Below, piece after piece: positions 21,277 to 32,300 of a DNA stretch of 57,519 bases. The number at the start of each line of letters is the position of its first letter. Position 1 is the first letter of the stretch. The stretch covers positions 1 to 57,519 of the forward strand of contig CALREY010000009.1 in assembly GCA_943356435.1 (NCBI GenBank), given 5' to 3'. The stretch comes from Candidatus Altimarinota bacterium (GTDB lineage: Bacteria; Patescibacteriota; Gracilibacteria; BD1-5; UBA6164). The notes below the pieces were generated by a model. The model searched no databases. It was not told where the DNA came from and worked only from the letters and a program-made list of their open reading frames with translations. The position numbers and the translations under genes are program-made.

Positions 21277-21336
21277 GTTTATTTTAAAACAATGTGTTAA
21301 AATATTATTAATTATTGTATTTATAATAATAAACAA

Positions 21337-22680
21337 ATGAGCATATCAGATTTTTTAAAAAAATGATGAACAACTAATTCTTCTACTAAAAGCGTTAAAG
21401 TAGAGGATTTATTTGCTAGCTCAAGCTCAAGTAGTATAAATAATAAATCACATATTGATTCAGATTTGAATATAGTTTCATATTGAGAAAAGCCAGAAGA
21501 TAGTGAAGTAATAAATATTGTAAATGATATATTTTTACACTCAATGAAATCAAAAGCTTCCGATATTCATATAGAACCTAGAGATAAGTCTGTAAATGTT
21601 AGATTCAGAGTAGATGGTAATTTCGTAGATTATAAGACTATTGATTTATCTCTTAGAGATTCTATTGTAGCTAGAATAAAGATTATGTCTTATCTAAGAA
21701 TTGATGAACATAGAATGCCTCAAGATGGTAAAATAGCTTACAAATTGTTTGGCTGAAAATCTATAGATATGAGAGTCTCAATTATTCCTACAATTTATGG
21801 AGAAAAATGCGTAATCAGATTATTAAAAAAAGATGATAAACCACCAGAGTTGAAAGAGTTAGGAATAATGCCTTACAATATGGTGAGAATAAAAAAACAT
21901 TTGCAAGATAATTATTGAATGATACTTGCTGTATGACCGACAGGTTCTTGAAAATCTACTACATTGTTTTCACTGCTTAGTCAATTTGACCCAAAGGAAA
22001 ATAATATTTCTACTCTAGAAGATCCAGTAGAATATAGAATACCTGGAGTAAATCATACACAAATAAATCCTGCTATAAGTTTCACATTTGCGAAATGACT
22101 TAGAAGTTTACTTAGACAAGATCCTGATATCATAATGGTATGAGAAATCAGAGATGAAGAAACTGCAAAATTAGCAGTAGAAGCATCAATTACATGACAT
22201 ATAGTATTTTCTACTATACATACCAACTCAGCTACTCATACTATACAGAGACTTGTAAACTTGTGAGTTGACCCATTACTGATAAGTTCTAGTTTGAGAA
22301 TGATTATATCTCAAAGATTAGCTAGAAAACTATGTATTCATTGTAAAATAGCTTATAAACCTAGCGATAAAATCAGAGATTACATAGTAGGTAAAGTAGG
22401 GAGATATATGAAAGATAAAGTAGACTTAACACTTTATAAGGCAAATGAATCATGATGTGATAAATGTAATCATAAATGATACAATTGAAGAGTTTGATTG
22501 TATGAAGTATTAGAAATGACAGACAAATTGGAAGTACTTATGTTACAAAATGCATCTAGAATACAACTAGAAATTCAAGCTGTATGAGACGGTATGATAC
22601 CTATAAAAGAAGACTGAATTTTGAAAGCTGTATTAGGAGAAACCTCTATTGAGGAAATCTTATCAGTCCTAGGGACATAA
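21337..22680 (+). CDS. pilB: Type IV pilus assembly ATPase, PilB/GspE family (copy 1)
   Basis: 447 aa. After a short linker comes SKASDIHIEPRDKSVNVRFRVDG (N-terminal domain), then AVGPTGSGKSTTLFSLLS (Walker A; both outer glycines TGA-coded), the Asp box [38 protein letters not shown] (Walker B) and the His box HIVFSTIHTNSA. The zinc motif CIHC and CDKC is kept, as in PilB but not PilT. It powers pilus extension. Shorter at the N-terminus than most PilB. Not in an operon with pilin genes, but a prepilin lies 0.7 kb downstream. Confidence 0.9.
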
Positions 22681-22774
22681 AAAAACAAAAAGTCTAGTTA
22701 AAAAATAAAAAAAGTTGCTAATATTTTTTGCTAAGTATAATAAATTATGATAATATTTATTTATACTTATAAAA

Positions 22775-23029
22775 ATGAATACTCGTTTAGAAAAACTATT
22801 TGAAATATATAATATTTCAGAAAAAGATAAGTACGAAATTAATCAAATATTTTGATTATTACCAATGAGGAAACAACAAAATCTATTAAATAATTTTAAT
22901 ACTTTTGCTTCTAGGTTAGAACAAATTAATAACGAAATAAATCTAGAAAGAAGAATACTTATAGGAGATTTATTCCAAGACATCGAATCATTTTATACCA
23001 ATTATGGTGATAGGATTTGAAATTTATAA
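22775..23029 (+). CDS. Small hypothetical protein
   Basis: 84 aa, helical, charged (RLEKLFEIYNISEKDKYEINQIF, LNNFNTFASRLEQINNEINLERRILIG). TGA encodes Gly twice. Followed after 16 bases by another small gene, likely the same transcript. No family recognised. Confidence 0.72.
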
Positions 23030-23045
23030 AAATAAAAATAAAAAA

Positions 23046-23327
23046 ATGACAATTGAAAAATTCAGACATTTAGATGATAGAAAACCAAATGTCCAAGAAA
23101 TCATAAAAACACCAGTTGATTTAGTAAATGATGATCAATTAGGAGCATTATGAAATCATTTTAATAAAATAAAAGAAAAGTATTCTACTGATAGAGAAAT
23201 ATCTCAAGCAGCATCTTTAGTATTGGAAAAAATTGATAGAATTATTAATTTATGAAAAAATAAAGTTTCATGAGAAATTATGAAAGCAGCAAATGATGAA
23301 AATTATTCTGTAGCAAAAGCTGCATAA
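23046..23327 (+). CDS. Small hypothetical protein
   Basis: 93 aa, soluble (MTIEKFRHLDDRKPNVQEII, ending YSVAKAA). Three TGA codons. Shares a transcript with the 84-aa gene before it and ends at a strong terminator. No family recognised. Confidence 0.72.
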
Positions 23328-23350
23328 TTTTTTATTCCATAAATTTCAAA

Positions 23351-23380
23351 AAAATAATCCAGCAATTGCTGGATTATTTT
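23351..23380. terminator. Bidirectional hairpin terminator
   Basis: AAAATAATCCAGCAA / TTGCTGGATTATTTT, a 15-bp perfect palindrome between convergent genes. It includes the stop codon of the minus-strand prepilin gene. Confidence 0.88.
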
Positions 23381-23973
23381 GTTTTAACTAATCAATTCAG
23401 AGTATTTATTTCTAATGTTTTATATTCATTTATTTTATTCCAAAAAGTAACTTCAATAATTTTTGATTTTACATTTCAACAGTTAGTGCTATCTCAGTCT
23501 AATTGTGTATTAATTCCAGATAATTCTATACTTCCAGTTTCTGTATCAATTAAATCAGTTCAAACTAATGTTCAATTAACATCTTTACATTTAATACTTG
23601 TTATTCAAAACTTATTTTGGAAATCTACACTAGTACTACCTGACCAAGATGTTCAATCAAAATAACTAGTAACAATTGTTCAACTATTACTACTAGAAAA
23701 GTCCATTTTCCATTTTTGAGGTACATCCAAGTTATTACCTATTCATTTTCATTCTAAAGCATTATTTCTAATAGATTCATAATTTGTTTTTACATTATTA
23801 GTAAATATTTCTAATTTTTGCTTATTACTAAGTCTGTTGAAATCCAAATTAGTAGCTCACAATGCTAATATAGTAATTATAGTAATTGCTACCAATAATT
23901 CAATTAATGTGAATGCTCTCTTGCTAGTTGAAGTATTCACTATAGTGACTTTTTTTGTTACCTTTAAATTCAT
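23374..23973 (-). CDS. Type IV pilin-like protein (prepilin)
   Basis: 199 aa. A 19-residue positive leader ends SKRAFTLIELLVAITIITILAL, the classic class III prepilin motif (cleavage before F, Glu5 kept, though Ala replaces the usual Gly before the cleavage site). A hydrophobic helix then leads to a beta-rich C-domain with two Cys (IKCKDVNG, TNCGNV) that could form a disulfide. Likely a major or minor pilin subunit used with the PilB-like ATPases at 21337 and 35695. Confidence 0.88.
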
Positions 23974-24093
23974 AAAAATGTCAATAAAAAATTAAAAAAA
24001 TATTTGATATAAAATAAAAAATATTTAATATGATGTTATTAGTTTATACATAAAAAAATAACTAACAAATTTATTTTATAAATTCTTGTAATT

Positions 24094-24795
24094 ATGAAAA
24101 AAGTTTTTACTACTATGTCTATATTAGCAATATTCTTTGCTTCTACACTTAGTTCTTTTGCTGCAACTGGTGATGCAACTACTGAAACTGCTACTACTAC
24201 TAGCACTGAACAATCTTCAGCATTTGCGATTAAAACTATTAGTGTTTTGTCATTAAATGGTATTGAATTAACATTTTCTGAAGCATTAGAAGATGCTGAA
24301 TGAGCTGTTAGAGAATTCAAAATTGTTAATAAAGCTGATCCATTAGATACTTATACTGTTGTTGATACTATGTTAAATCCAAAAGATAAAACTAAAGTTT
24401 TATTAGCATTGGATAAAGATACTCAAAAAACTAAAGAATATGAAGTAACTGTTGTTGCTATCAAAAGTGCAAGTGGAAATAATATTGAATCAGGTATAGA
24501 TAGTACTGAAGCATTTGTTGTTGCAGATACTACATATCCTACTATAGAAGATGTTATAAATAATTATGGAAATGAAGCTCCTGTTGATTTGAATGCTGCT
24601 GATGTAGTATCAGATTCTACTAATACTGGAACTAACTTAGCATGAACAGAAACTGCTACTTGATCAGAAAATTTAGCTGTAATAGCAACTGATTCAAAAA
24701 ATCTACCAGCTACAGGACCAGAAACTATTATTATATTAATGTTATCTGTAATTTTATGATTTGGAGCATTTGTTGTTAAAACTAAAAAATCTTAA
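24094..24795 (+). CDS. Secreted surface protein with LPxTG-like C-terminal anchor
   Basis: 233 aa. Sec signal peptide MKKVFTTMSILAIFFASTLSSFA, then a Thr-rich linker and an SbsA/Ig-like domain (ISVLSLNGIELTFSEALED, REFKIVNKADP, YEVTVVAIKSASGNNI). The C-terminus reads LPATGPE, a hydrophobic segment (TIIILMLSVILGFGAFVV) and KTKKS: the full sortase sorting-signal layout. No sortase gene is in the window. Single-gene unit. Confidence 0.85.
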
Positions 24796-24832
24796 TAAAT
24801 AATTACATATAGATATTTACAAAAAATAAATC

Positions 24833-24868
24833 AAAAAATACTTAATTCTTGAGAATTAAGTATTTTTT
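24833..24868. terminator. Bidirectional hairpin terminator
   Basis: 17-bp perfect palindrome (AAAAAATACTTAATTCT and complement) with 2-base loop between convergent genes. Confidence 0.88.
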
Positions 24869-25374
24869 TATAATGAATTTTTTTTATCTACAGGGAATAA
24901 TAATCATATAATAGTTATATTTTTTAATAGTATTAGATTATTAAATTTTTTTGTTATAACTTTATATAATTCAAGTTTGTTTCATAGTTCTGCACTTATT
25001 TCTATAATAGTTTCTCTTATATACAAATATTTATGATTTTTATTTATTTTTTGATGTTTATTACATACTTTGAAAACAAAATTTAATTCATTATGTATTC
25101 TTTTATATGTGTTAGTTTTTTCTGCTAATTTAGAATAGAAATTGTTTTCTGCAAAATCTTGTTTTTTTAAAATTATTAATTCATGAAATATATCATTATG
25201 TTTCATTAAATAATCTTTTGTTACTTCATAAATACTAGGTATTTGATTATTTTTTCTGTTAAATATTGCTAAGATATTTTGTTCTAGTTTATCTATTTTT
25301 GTGCTAAGTAAGTAGATAAATACTATGAATCAAATATATATAATAGCCAATATTCAGATTATGTAGTAAATCAT
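24868..25374 (-). CDS. LemA-like membrane protein
   Basis: 168 aa. A single N-terminal TM (MIYYIIGILAIIYIGFIVFIYLL) leads into long helices with NRKNNQIPSIYEVTKDYLMKH, which resembles the RRxDLIPNLVExVK motif of LemA, and ends with LLFPVDKKNSL, similar to the FPW end of that family. Divergent, so the assignment is tentative. Function of LemA proteins is not settled. Confidence 0.6.
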
Positions 25375-25471
25375 ATTATTCTAATTTATATTATATTATT
25401 TTTATTATAACATACTATTGATAAAAAATCAAAAAAGCTGTGAATTTAATCTTTACATTTTAGTTTTTAGT

Positions 25472-25499
25472 TTGACTAATAGTATTATTTTTATATAAT
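25472..25499 (+). promoter_or_regulatory. Promoter of the secE-nusG transcript
   Basis: TTGACT at 25472-25477 and TATAAT at 25494-25499, spacer 16. Predicted start of transcription near 25506, only a few bases before a terminator-like hairpin. Confidence 0.75.
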
Positions 25500-25510
25500 G
25501 TCTATTGACA

Positions 25511-25544
25511 AATGTTACAAGATTTTTCATTGTAACATTTTTTT
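25511..25544 (+). terminator. Terminator-like hairpin in the secE leader (possible attenuator)
   Basis: AATGTTACAA / TTGTAACATT, a 10-bp perfect stem with loop GATTTTTCA and five Ts. It lies between the predicted transcription start and secE with no gene ahead of it, so it may control read-through into secE-nusG. Confidence 0.65.
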
Positions 25545-25562
25545 ATTAATTATTTTTTTAAT

Positions 25563-25742
25563 ATGATACAATTTTTTAAAGCATCTTTTAGAGAGTTAAA
25601 ACACGTAGTTTGGCCTACAAAAGATGAAACTAAGAGTTTTTTTGTGATTGTTATGATAGTATTGGTGTTATTTTGACTATATTTGTTAGTATTTAGTACG
25701 ATTTTTTCTGAAGCAATGTTATATTTGTGAAAAGTATTTTAA
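25563..25742 (+). CDS. secE: Preprotein translocase subunit SecE
   Basis: 59 aa, the single-TM bacterial form. FFKASFRELKHVVWPTKDET is the conserved amphipathic helix, followed by one TM (VIVMIVLVLFGLYLLVFSTIF). It stabilises SecY in the translocon. nusG follows 20 bases later, the conserved bacterial order. Confidence 0.95.
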
Positions 25743-25762
25743 TATTAAATAATAGATAACTT

Positions 25763-26293
25763 ATGTTAAATAAACCAGAATGGTATGTAATTCAAGTAGT
25801 TTCTTGAACTGAGGAAAATGTTAAATCATCACTTTTTCAAAGAAGAGAAAGTTTTTGATTAGAAAATTATATATTAGATGTATTTGTTCCTACTCATGAT
25901 GTTGTTTCAGTTAGAGCATGATGAGCAAAAGTAACAAAGAAAAAAAATATATTACCAGGATATATATTGGTACAAATGAATGTTACAAATGAAAGCTGGT
26001 ATATAGTTAGAAATACTCCAAATGTTACTTGATTTTTATGAGCTTGAAATATACCCGTTCCAGTATCAGGTGAGGAATTAGAAAAATTGAAATGAAAAAT
26101 AAAAGAACATTCTGAAACATTTGAAACAAAATACAAAGTTTGAGATATGGCTTTGATTATTAGATGACCTTTTGAATGAAATGAGTGAATTATCTCTGAA
26201 GTAAACGATAAAAAATGAGTAGTAAAAATGAATGTAAATTTATTATGAAGAGATACTCCTATTGAAATAGAATTTTCAGATATTAAAGTTTAG
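25763..26293 (+). CDS. nusG: Transcription termination/antitermination factor NusG
   Basis: 176 aa. The NGN domain begins [19 protein letters not shown] and has [12 protein letters not shown] and [12 protein letters not shown]. The KOW domain is YKVGDMALIIRGPFEGNEGIISEVN. NusG binds RNA polymerase and couples transcription to Rho or the ribosome. In an operon with secE. Confidence 0.95.
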
Positions 26294-26311
26294 TTTTCTT
26301 AAAAAATAATT

Positions 26312-26998
26312 ATGAGAAAAGTAATAATATTTATAATATTTTTAATTGTTCTTTTTATTGTAAATATATGATTTTATATTTTATCTGATGATTATAGGGC
26401 ATTTTTGAAAAATCTAAAGGATAATGATACAAAAGTAGAATTGCAAGAAAAATCATTTAGTGATAGTTTGTTACAAGAAAATATTACTGATACAAATGTA
26501 GTAAAAACCAATAAGACTGAAAATGTAAAAATAGATAAAAAAACTGATATTAAGGAAAATGAAGAAGAGGGAACATGAAGTAAAGAAGTAACTACAGAAA
26601 TAACGTTGTGAAAAAATTATTTAGAATTGGTAGATTTATTTTCTAGCTATGGTATAAATAAATTACATGTAAATTCTAATTTGTTCGATATTACAGATGA
26701 GTATCCTGATAATTATTATGAATATTATTCAAAAGATTTAACTCTATATTTGTTTCCAACAAAATCTTATAAAGATGTTTATGATATCTTTTCAGTATTA
26801 AGTAGTGATTTACCGTTCAAAATAAAAGAAGTAAATAATTTTTGAGAAAAATCATTTTATGTAAATTTAAACAATGATATTTCTGATAGATTTATTAGAT
26901 TGGTAATATCAAATAAGTGAATAGTTTTTTGAATAAAAATCGAAAAAACACAGTACGACGCTGTAAAACAAAAATTACAATCATTAAAAAGTGAATAA
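26312..26998 (+). CDS. Membrane-anchored hypothetical protein
   Basis: 228 aa. N-terminal TM anchor (VIIFIIFLIVLFIVNIGFYIL), then a Lys/Glu/Asn/Thr-rich linker to about residue 95 and a folded C-domain (YLELVDLFSSYGINKLHV, YYSKDLTLYLFPT). No family recognised. It lies between nusG and greA on one strand with short gaps. Confidence 0.78.
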
Positions 26999-27019
26999 TA
27001 TATAATAACCTATAAAATT

Positions 27020-27496
27020 ATGTCTAATACTATTTTTTTAACAAAAGAATGATTAGTTAAATTACAAGAAGAACTAGAAAATTTAAAAAGTGTAAAAAGA
27101 GTTGAAATCGCAGCTAAATTAAAAGAAGCTATATCATTCTGAGATTTGTCAGAAAACTCAGAATATGAAGACGCTAGAAATGAACAAGCTCAAGTAGAGT
27201 TAAGAATTTCAGATTTAGAAGATCAATTAAAAAACGTAGAGATAATTAAAGAAACAAGTGATAAATCAGAAAAAGTAACTATGTGATCAATAGTAGAAGT
27301 ACAAAATACAGAAACTAAAGAAATAGAAACATTTAAAATAGTTGGTTCTACAGAATCAGATATATTAGCTGAAACTCCAATGATATCAAATGAAAGTCCA
27401 GTTTGAAATGCACTATTATGAAAGAAAAAATGAGATAAGGTAAAAATAAAATCAAAATCAGATTCATTTGAGTACAAAATACTTAGTATAAAATAA
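27020..27496 (+). CDS. greA: Transcription elongation factor GreA
   Basis: 158 aa. [51 protein letters not shown] is the coiled-coil with the acidic tip (DLSENSEY). The C-domain has ISNESPVGNALLGKKKGDKV. It rescues backtracked RNA polymerase by stimulating transcript cleavage. Confidence 0.96.
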
Positions 27497-27516
27497 TATC
27501 TACTTTTTATAAAAAT

Positions 27517-27933
27517 ATGGAATTTAATTCTTATTATCAAAATTTAATTTTAGTTCCTGCTGTAGCATTTGTAGTTACGGTTATTTTGAAAGGTATTTCT
27601 ATTAAAATAAAAACTTGAAAAGTTGATATTTCTGCTTCATTGTGAAGTGGAGGAATGCCTTCTGTTCATTCTTCTGTTGTAGTAGCACTAGCAACTGCAG
27701 TAGCAATTAAATATGGACCAAGCTCAGATTTGTTTGCTGTTTCTATGGCATTTACTGTAATCATAATATATGATGCAATAAATGTTAGATTCGAGGCAGG
27801 ACAACATGCTATGGCAATAAATGAGTTTATATGAGAGAAAAAGTTTAAAGAATCTCTTTGACACTTACCAAGTGAAGCATTTGCTTGAAGTATTCTAGGT
27901 ATAATAGTTGCTGTTGCATTGTATTATGTATAA
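27517..27933 (+). CDS. Divergent PAP2 family membrane protein (YuiD/DUF212)
   Basis: 138 aa. SGGMPSVHSSVVVALATA and the final GHLPSEAFAGSILGIIVAV match the family, and IIIYDAINVRFEAGQHAMAIN is its middle motif. The PAP2-like His residues suggest a phosphatase-type fold, but activity is unproven. Several TM segments. Confidence 0.9.
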
Positions 27934-27934
27934 T

Positions 27935-27971
27935 AAAAAAAAAGAAATATCTTAAAATATTTCTTTTTTTT
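27935..27971 (+). terminator. Hairpin terminator
   Basis: AAAGAAATAT / ATATTTCTTT within long A and T runs, ending the secE-nusG-greA-yuiD stretch. Confidence 0.85.
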
Positions 27972-27991
27972 GTTGTTATAATATTTATTAT

Positions 27992-29581
27992 ATGTTAATA
28001 TATATTATATTAATAAATAACATAGTAATTATGAAATTAGTTAAAGTTGATTTTATTCAAAAAATATTAATCTATATTTTAAACATATATTTGTTGATTA
28101 ATATTTTTATAATACCTAAAAATATATTTGATTTATCTGTAAATTATAAATATTTGTTTTTTTATATAGTAAATATTATATTATTTTATTTTGTTATAAA
28201 AAATAAGTTAAATGCAATAAAGCTATACATTTTTTTATTGATTTTTTATATAGTTTCAAATTTATGGTCACCTTTTTTTTATAATATATCACCACAATAT
28301 TATTTATCTAATCTTGAATGAGTAATTATTGATAATTCCTCAATTTTTATAATAATATGAATTAATTTTTTTATAATGATACCTTTTTTTCTAAACTTAT
28401 ATTTATTGAGAAAAAATATAAATTTATGAGTTGATAACATTAATCAAAAAATAGTTACTGATAAAGATAATTCAAAATGATTCATATATTTTAATATTTG
28501 ATTATTAATTCTTATATTAATTTTTCGTTTTTGATACTATGATAAACCTAATGATAAAATAAAAAAAATAGATGATTCATTTTTTACAACTAAATATCAA
28601 AACATAAATATATCTGATAATGATAATTTATTTATTGATCTTAAAAAAATTAAATATGAAGAATTGGAAATAAAGTCTCAAAAATTAGAATTTGTTAACT
28701 GTTTATATAAAAATGAATGTTTTAACATAGAATTTTACAAGTGATATATTGAATGAATAGATACTAAAAAAATAAAAAAAGTATTAATAGATAAGGAAAA
28801 TAACAATGATATATTAGAAGTAAAAGAATATTTGAAAAAAAATATAAATTATATTTATAAATTTAAAAATGAAGAATTATTAAATAAAGATATAGGTTTA
28901 TTAAATAATGTATTATCTAAAAAACAATATTTTAAAAATAATACTGATGAAGTAGTGGTATATACAGATTTAATTAAATTTAATAGAGATTTAAGTTATA
29001 AAATATTATATTACTTAAATAATAATCAAGAAAAAGAAGCTATATTATTATTGAATAATCAGATTAAATTGAGTAATACTATGTTAAATTGAGATTTGCA
29101 ACTTATAGAAAGTTTAGTTTGAATTTCAACTCAATGAACGAATTTAAGACTTTTATCTTTAATTCTTGATAATTATGATCTATCTGAAGAATCAAAATCT
29201 GAACTACTTAATAATATATCTGAAATTGATAATTATTCATATTCTTTAGATAATTGATTAAAGAATGAGTATAAATATATAATTGAAAATTGAGTAAAGG
29301 TTATAAATGAATCATTGTGAAAAACAAGTTTTTATATTTATGATGATTCAATAAATATTACAAAGGAAATATTTTATGAAAATATTACAAATAAATGAAA
29401 TTTGGATATGATAGATGCTAAATATTTTAAGGAATGAGTAAAAAATATAAATTATTTTAAAAGAAATCAAGTTTGATATGAGTTATCATTATGAAGTGTT
29501 AGTATATATTCATCTCAATATAAAAAATTTGAAGATTTAAATAATTTAAGAAATGAGTTAATATTAAAACTTCAAAAATAA
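27992..29581 (+). CDS. Large membrane protein of unknown function
   Basis: 529 aa from ATG 27992, or 516 from ATG 28031 in the same frame, which is preceded by a better A-rich leader. Four to five TM segments fill the first 200 residues (LIYILNIYLLINIFII, FFYIVNIILFYFVI, IYIFLLIFYIVSNLW, FIIIGINFFIMIPFF, NIGLLILILIFRFGYY). The rest is a soluble, Asn/Lys/Glu-rich domain. Strongly AT-biased codons. No family recognised. Confidence 0.78.
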
Positions 29582-29612
29582 AAAAATATCCAGATTTATC
29601 TGGATATTTTTT
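29581..29612. terminator. Bidirectional hairpin terminator
   Basis: AAAAAATATCCAGA / TCTGGATATTTTTT with loop TTTA, between convergent genes. Confidence 0.87.
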
Positions 29613-29614
29613 GT

Positions 29615-31438
29615 TTACTCTACTGTAACACTTTTAGCTAAATTTTGAGGTTTATCTATGTCTCTTCCTAAATCTTTTGCTACTTCTACTGAGAATATCC
29701 ATAATGGAATTAATGGTAAAAATGGAGTTAAAATAGGATGTGATTTAGGTATTTCTATTATATCATCATATATATCTTTTACTGTATCTCAAGCTGTTAT
29801 TACTCATAATACTACTCAGTTTCTAGATTTTATTTCAACTACATTTGAGATAGTTTTTTCTCTTAAAATTCATTTAGGATTTATAACTACACATGGAATA
29901 TTTGGTCATATTAATGCTAATGGACCATGTTTCAATTCTCATGTAGAATATGCTTCTGCATGTATATAACTTAATTCTTTGATTTTTAAGCTACATTCAC
30001 ATGCTGTTCAGTATACCAAGTTTCTTCATAGATAGAAAAAATTTGAGTATTTAGAATATTTTTTAGCAAGTGTTTTTATATAATTATGTTGTTCTAATAA
30101 TCATTCCAATTTTTTATCTAAAGTTCATAATTTTTCTATGATATTTTTTGCTTCTTGTACTTGTAAATTTCTACTTAATCACATACTTAATGACATAAGT
30201 AGGAGAGTAGCAAGTTGTCAAACTATATTTTTTGTTGATGCTACTCATATTTCTATTCATGAATGAGTGTATAATCACATATCACACATTCTAGCAATAG
30301 TACTTCATACCACATTTACTATTCAAAATGTTAAACATCATTTTTGTTTTACCATTTTTACTCATTCTCTTACATCAGCTGTTTCACCAGATTGAGAAAT
30401 GAATATATATAGTGTTTTTTTGTTTGGGATAAATGTTTCGTATAAAAATTCACTAGATATTCTTACTTCAGTTCTGATTCATGCTAATTCTTCAAACCAG
30501 TTTTTTCATACTACTCAAGCAAAATAACTAGAACCACTAGCTATTATTTCAATATTTTCAATATCTAGTTTATCCAATTCTTCCAGAGTATTGTTTGTAA
30601 TTGTTTTTGTTTCGAAATCTATTCTTCATTTCAAAGCATTTCTAAGTACAGCTGGTATTTCAAATATTTCTTTTTCAGTATATGTTTCAAATTTTCATTT
30701 ATCGGCTGTTTCGAAGTTTTCATCTATTTTTTCATGAGTTTTATTTACTTCTGATCATAGAGAAAATACTTTGTAATCTCAGTCTTTTATGACTATTGTT
30801 TCATGATCTTCTAAATATGTGAACTCATGAGCTACTTTACTTATTGCATTTAAATCACTTGATAAGAATACTCACTGCTCTCATATACCTACTATCATTG
30901 GACTTCATAATTTTGCTCCTACTATTACATTTGGATTTTCTTTATCTATGATAGCTAATGCATAAGCTCAAACTAATTTTTTAGTTACTTTTTCTAGGGT
31001 AGTTACTATATTTCAATCAAATAGTGATTCAAATAGTTTTGCTACTACTTCAGTGTCAGTTTCACTATAAAAATCATATTTTTTTTGTAATTCTTCTTTC
31101 AATTGAATATAATTTTCAATTATTCAGTTATGTACAACATAAAATCTCTCATTATGTGAATAATGAGGATGTGTGTTTAATTCTGTTACTTTACCATGAG
31201 TTGCCCATCTAGTATGTGCTATTCAACTAGTATATTTATCTAGTTTTTCATTATTTTTCTCTATTTTTGTTGCTAAGTTTGATACTTTTCATACTGATTT
31301 TTCCAAGTATACATCTCAATCATTAGTTACACAAACTATTCATGCACTATCATATCATCTATATTCTAAGTTTCTAAGTCAGTCTACTAAGTAAGGAATA
31401 GAATTGTTTTTTCCGTTATACGCAAATATTCAACACAT
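29615..31438 (-). CDS. glmS: Glutamine-fructose-6-phosphate aminotransferase
   Basis: 607 aa, full length. MCGIFAYNG gives Cys2 as the glutaminase nucleophile after Met removal. [18 protein letters not shown] and HNGIIENY follow. The isomerase half has [34 protein letters not shown] and the final NLAKSVTVE. It makes glucosamine-6-phosphate, the first step to UDP-GlcNAc for peptidoglycan. No glmS-ribozyme-like structure was noticed upstream. Confidence 0.97.
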
Positions 31439-31500
31439 AATTTTCTAGTTAATAATTATTTTAAGTCAATTGTATAGTAATATTTTTCTTTATTATTGCA

Positions 31501-31546
31501 AAACAAAAAAGATAGTTTATGATAAAAACTATCTTTTTTGTTTTTT
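31501..31546. terminator. Hairpin terminator between minus-strand genes
   Basis: AACAAAAAAGATAGTTT / AAACTATCTTTTTTGTT flanked by A and T runs. On the minus strand it follows the 150-aa gene and precedes glmS. Confidence 0.83.
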
Positions 31547-31998
31547 TACACTCTAATCTTAGTTATTGTTTCTTTGTACTTCAAACAAGTAGAAGTGATA
31601 CATTTACCTGTTATTCAAGCGAAAAGAGGAAATATTCACATGAATGCTACTAGTGAGTCTACATCTAGATCTGGTCATTCTACTATTTTACTAGATATAT
31701 AGAAAAGTAATATACCAAAAACAGATTGTAGTATTCTCATATGTTTCTTTTTTAATAAACATATATTAGTAGCTCACATGATTATAGGTACTATTCATAG
31801 AGATATCATAGCATATTTTATGATTTGTGAATTACTTTCTCATAATTCTACCCAGAAAAAATTAGTTTCGATAGCTCATGCTTGTATTATTAGGTTATAA
31901 TACAATGCAATTATATATATTAGACCAAATACTATTCTAGCTACTCTTATAGTAGTGTCAGTAGGTCTTTTTTGCATAAATTTTATAAATCACATCAT
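31546..31998 (-). CDS. Membrane protein of unknown function
   Basis: 150 aa with about four TM segments (IVFGLIYIIALYYNLII, YAMISLGIVPIIMGATNI, ILQSVFGILLFYISS, LVAFMGIFPLFAGI) and a C-terminal GKCITSTCLKYK with two Cys. The N-terminus (MQKRPTDTTIRVARIVFGL) resembles short membrane proteins common in CPR genomes. No function assigned. Confidence 0.78.
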
Positions 31999-32070
31999 AA
32001 TTTTCAATAGTTAAAAAATAATATTATTAAATAGATATTAATTAAAGTTTCAAAAAATACAAAATTAATT

Positions 32071-32097
32071 TTGACTTTTTATAAATATTTATATAAT
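32071..32097 (+). promoter_or_regulatory. Promoter of tRNA-Gln
   Basis: TTGACT at 32071-32076 and TATAAT at 32092-32097, spacer 15. Predicted start near 32104, 23 bases before the tRNA. Confidence 0.75.
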
Positions 32098-32126
32098 ACA
32101 CAAGCTCCAAAGTAAAAAAATTATTT

Positions 32127-32201
32127 TGGGATGTCGCCAAGCGGTAAGGCAACGGACTTTGACTCCGTTATGCGTAGGTTCGAATCCTACCATCCCAGCC
32201 A
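32127..32201 (+). tRNA. tRNA-Gln (UUG)
   Basis: A complete cloverleaf. The acceptor stem is TGGGATG / CATCCCA with discriminator G and an encoded CCA. The anticodon stem ACGGA / TCCGT encloses CTTTGAC, anticodon TTG. The T-arm is GTAGGTTCGAATCCTAC. A partial copy of its 3' end follows 71 bases downstream. Confidence 0.96.
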
Positions 32202-32300
32202 TTAAATCGGAATCCAAACATGGCGGATTCGAATAGGAGCAATTAAAACGGGTGGCCGACACGAAGTGCGCCGAATCCTACTATCCCAGCCATTTGTTAA
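32202..32300 (+). repeat. Element after tRNA-Gln ending in a copy of the tRNA 3' end
   Basis: Bases 32272-32294 repeat tRNA-Gln 32181-32203 (CGAATCCTACYATCCCAGCC plus ATT) with one mismatch. Between them lie CGAATAGGAGCAATTA (32230-32245) and CGGGTGGCCGAC...TGCGCCGAATCC (32249-32278). Both motifs recur beside tRNA-Leu near 45481-45549. It lacks D- and anticodon arms, so it is not a second tRNA. Confidence 0.8.

Noticed and set aside
24039-24320. 93-codon minus-strand ORF
   Set aside because: Antisense of the LPxTG-type protein, whose signal peptide and anchor are convincing.
29658-29969. 103-codon plus-strand ORF
   Set aside because: Antisense of the 3' part of glmS.
31401-31500. glmS ribozyme or riboswitch upstream of glmS
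   Set aside because: The leader is short and AT-rich, with no conserved core that I could recognise.
32202-32300. Second tRNA after tRNA-Gln
   Set aside because: Only the T-arm/acceptor end is copied. No D-arm, anticodon arm or 5' acceptor strand.
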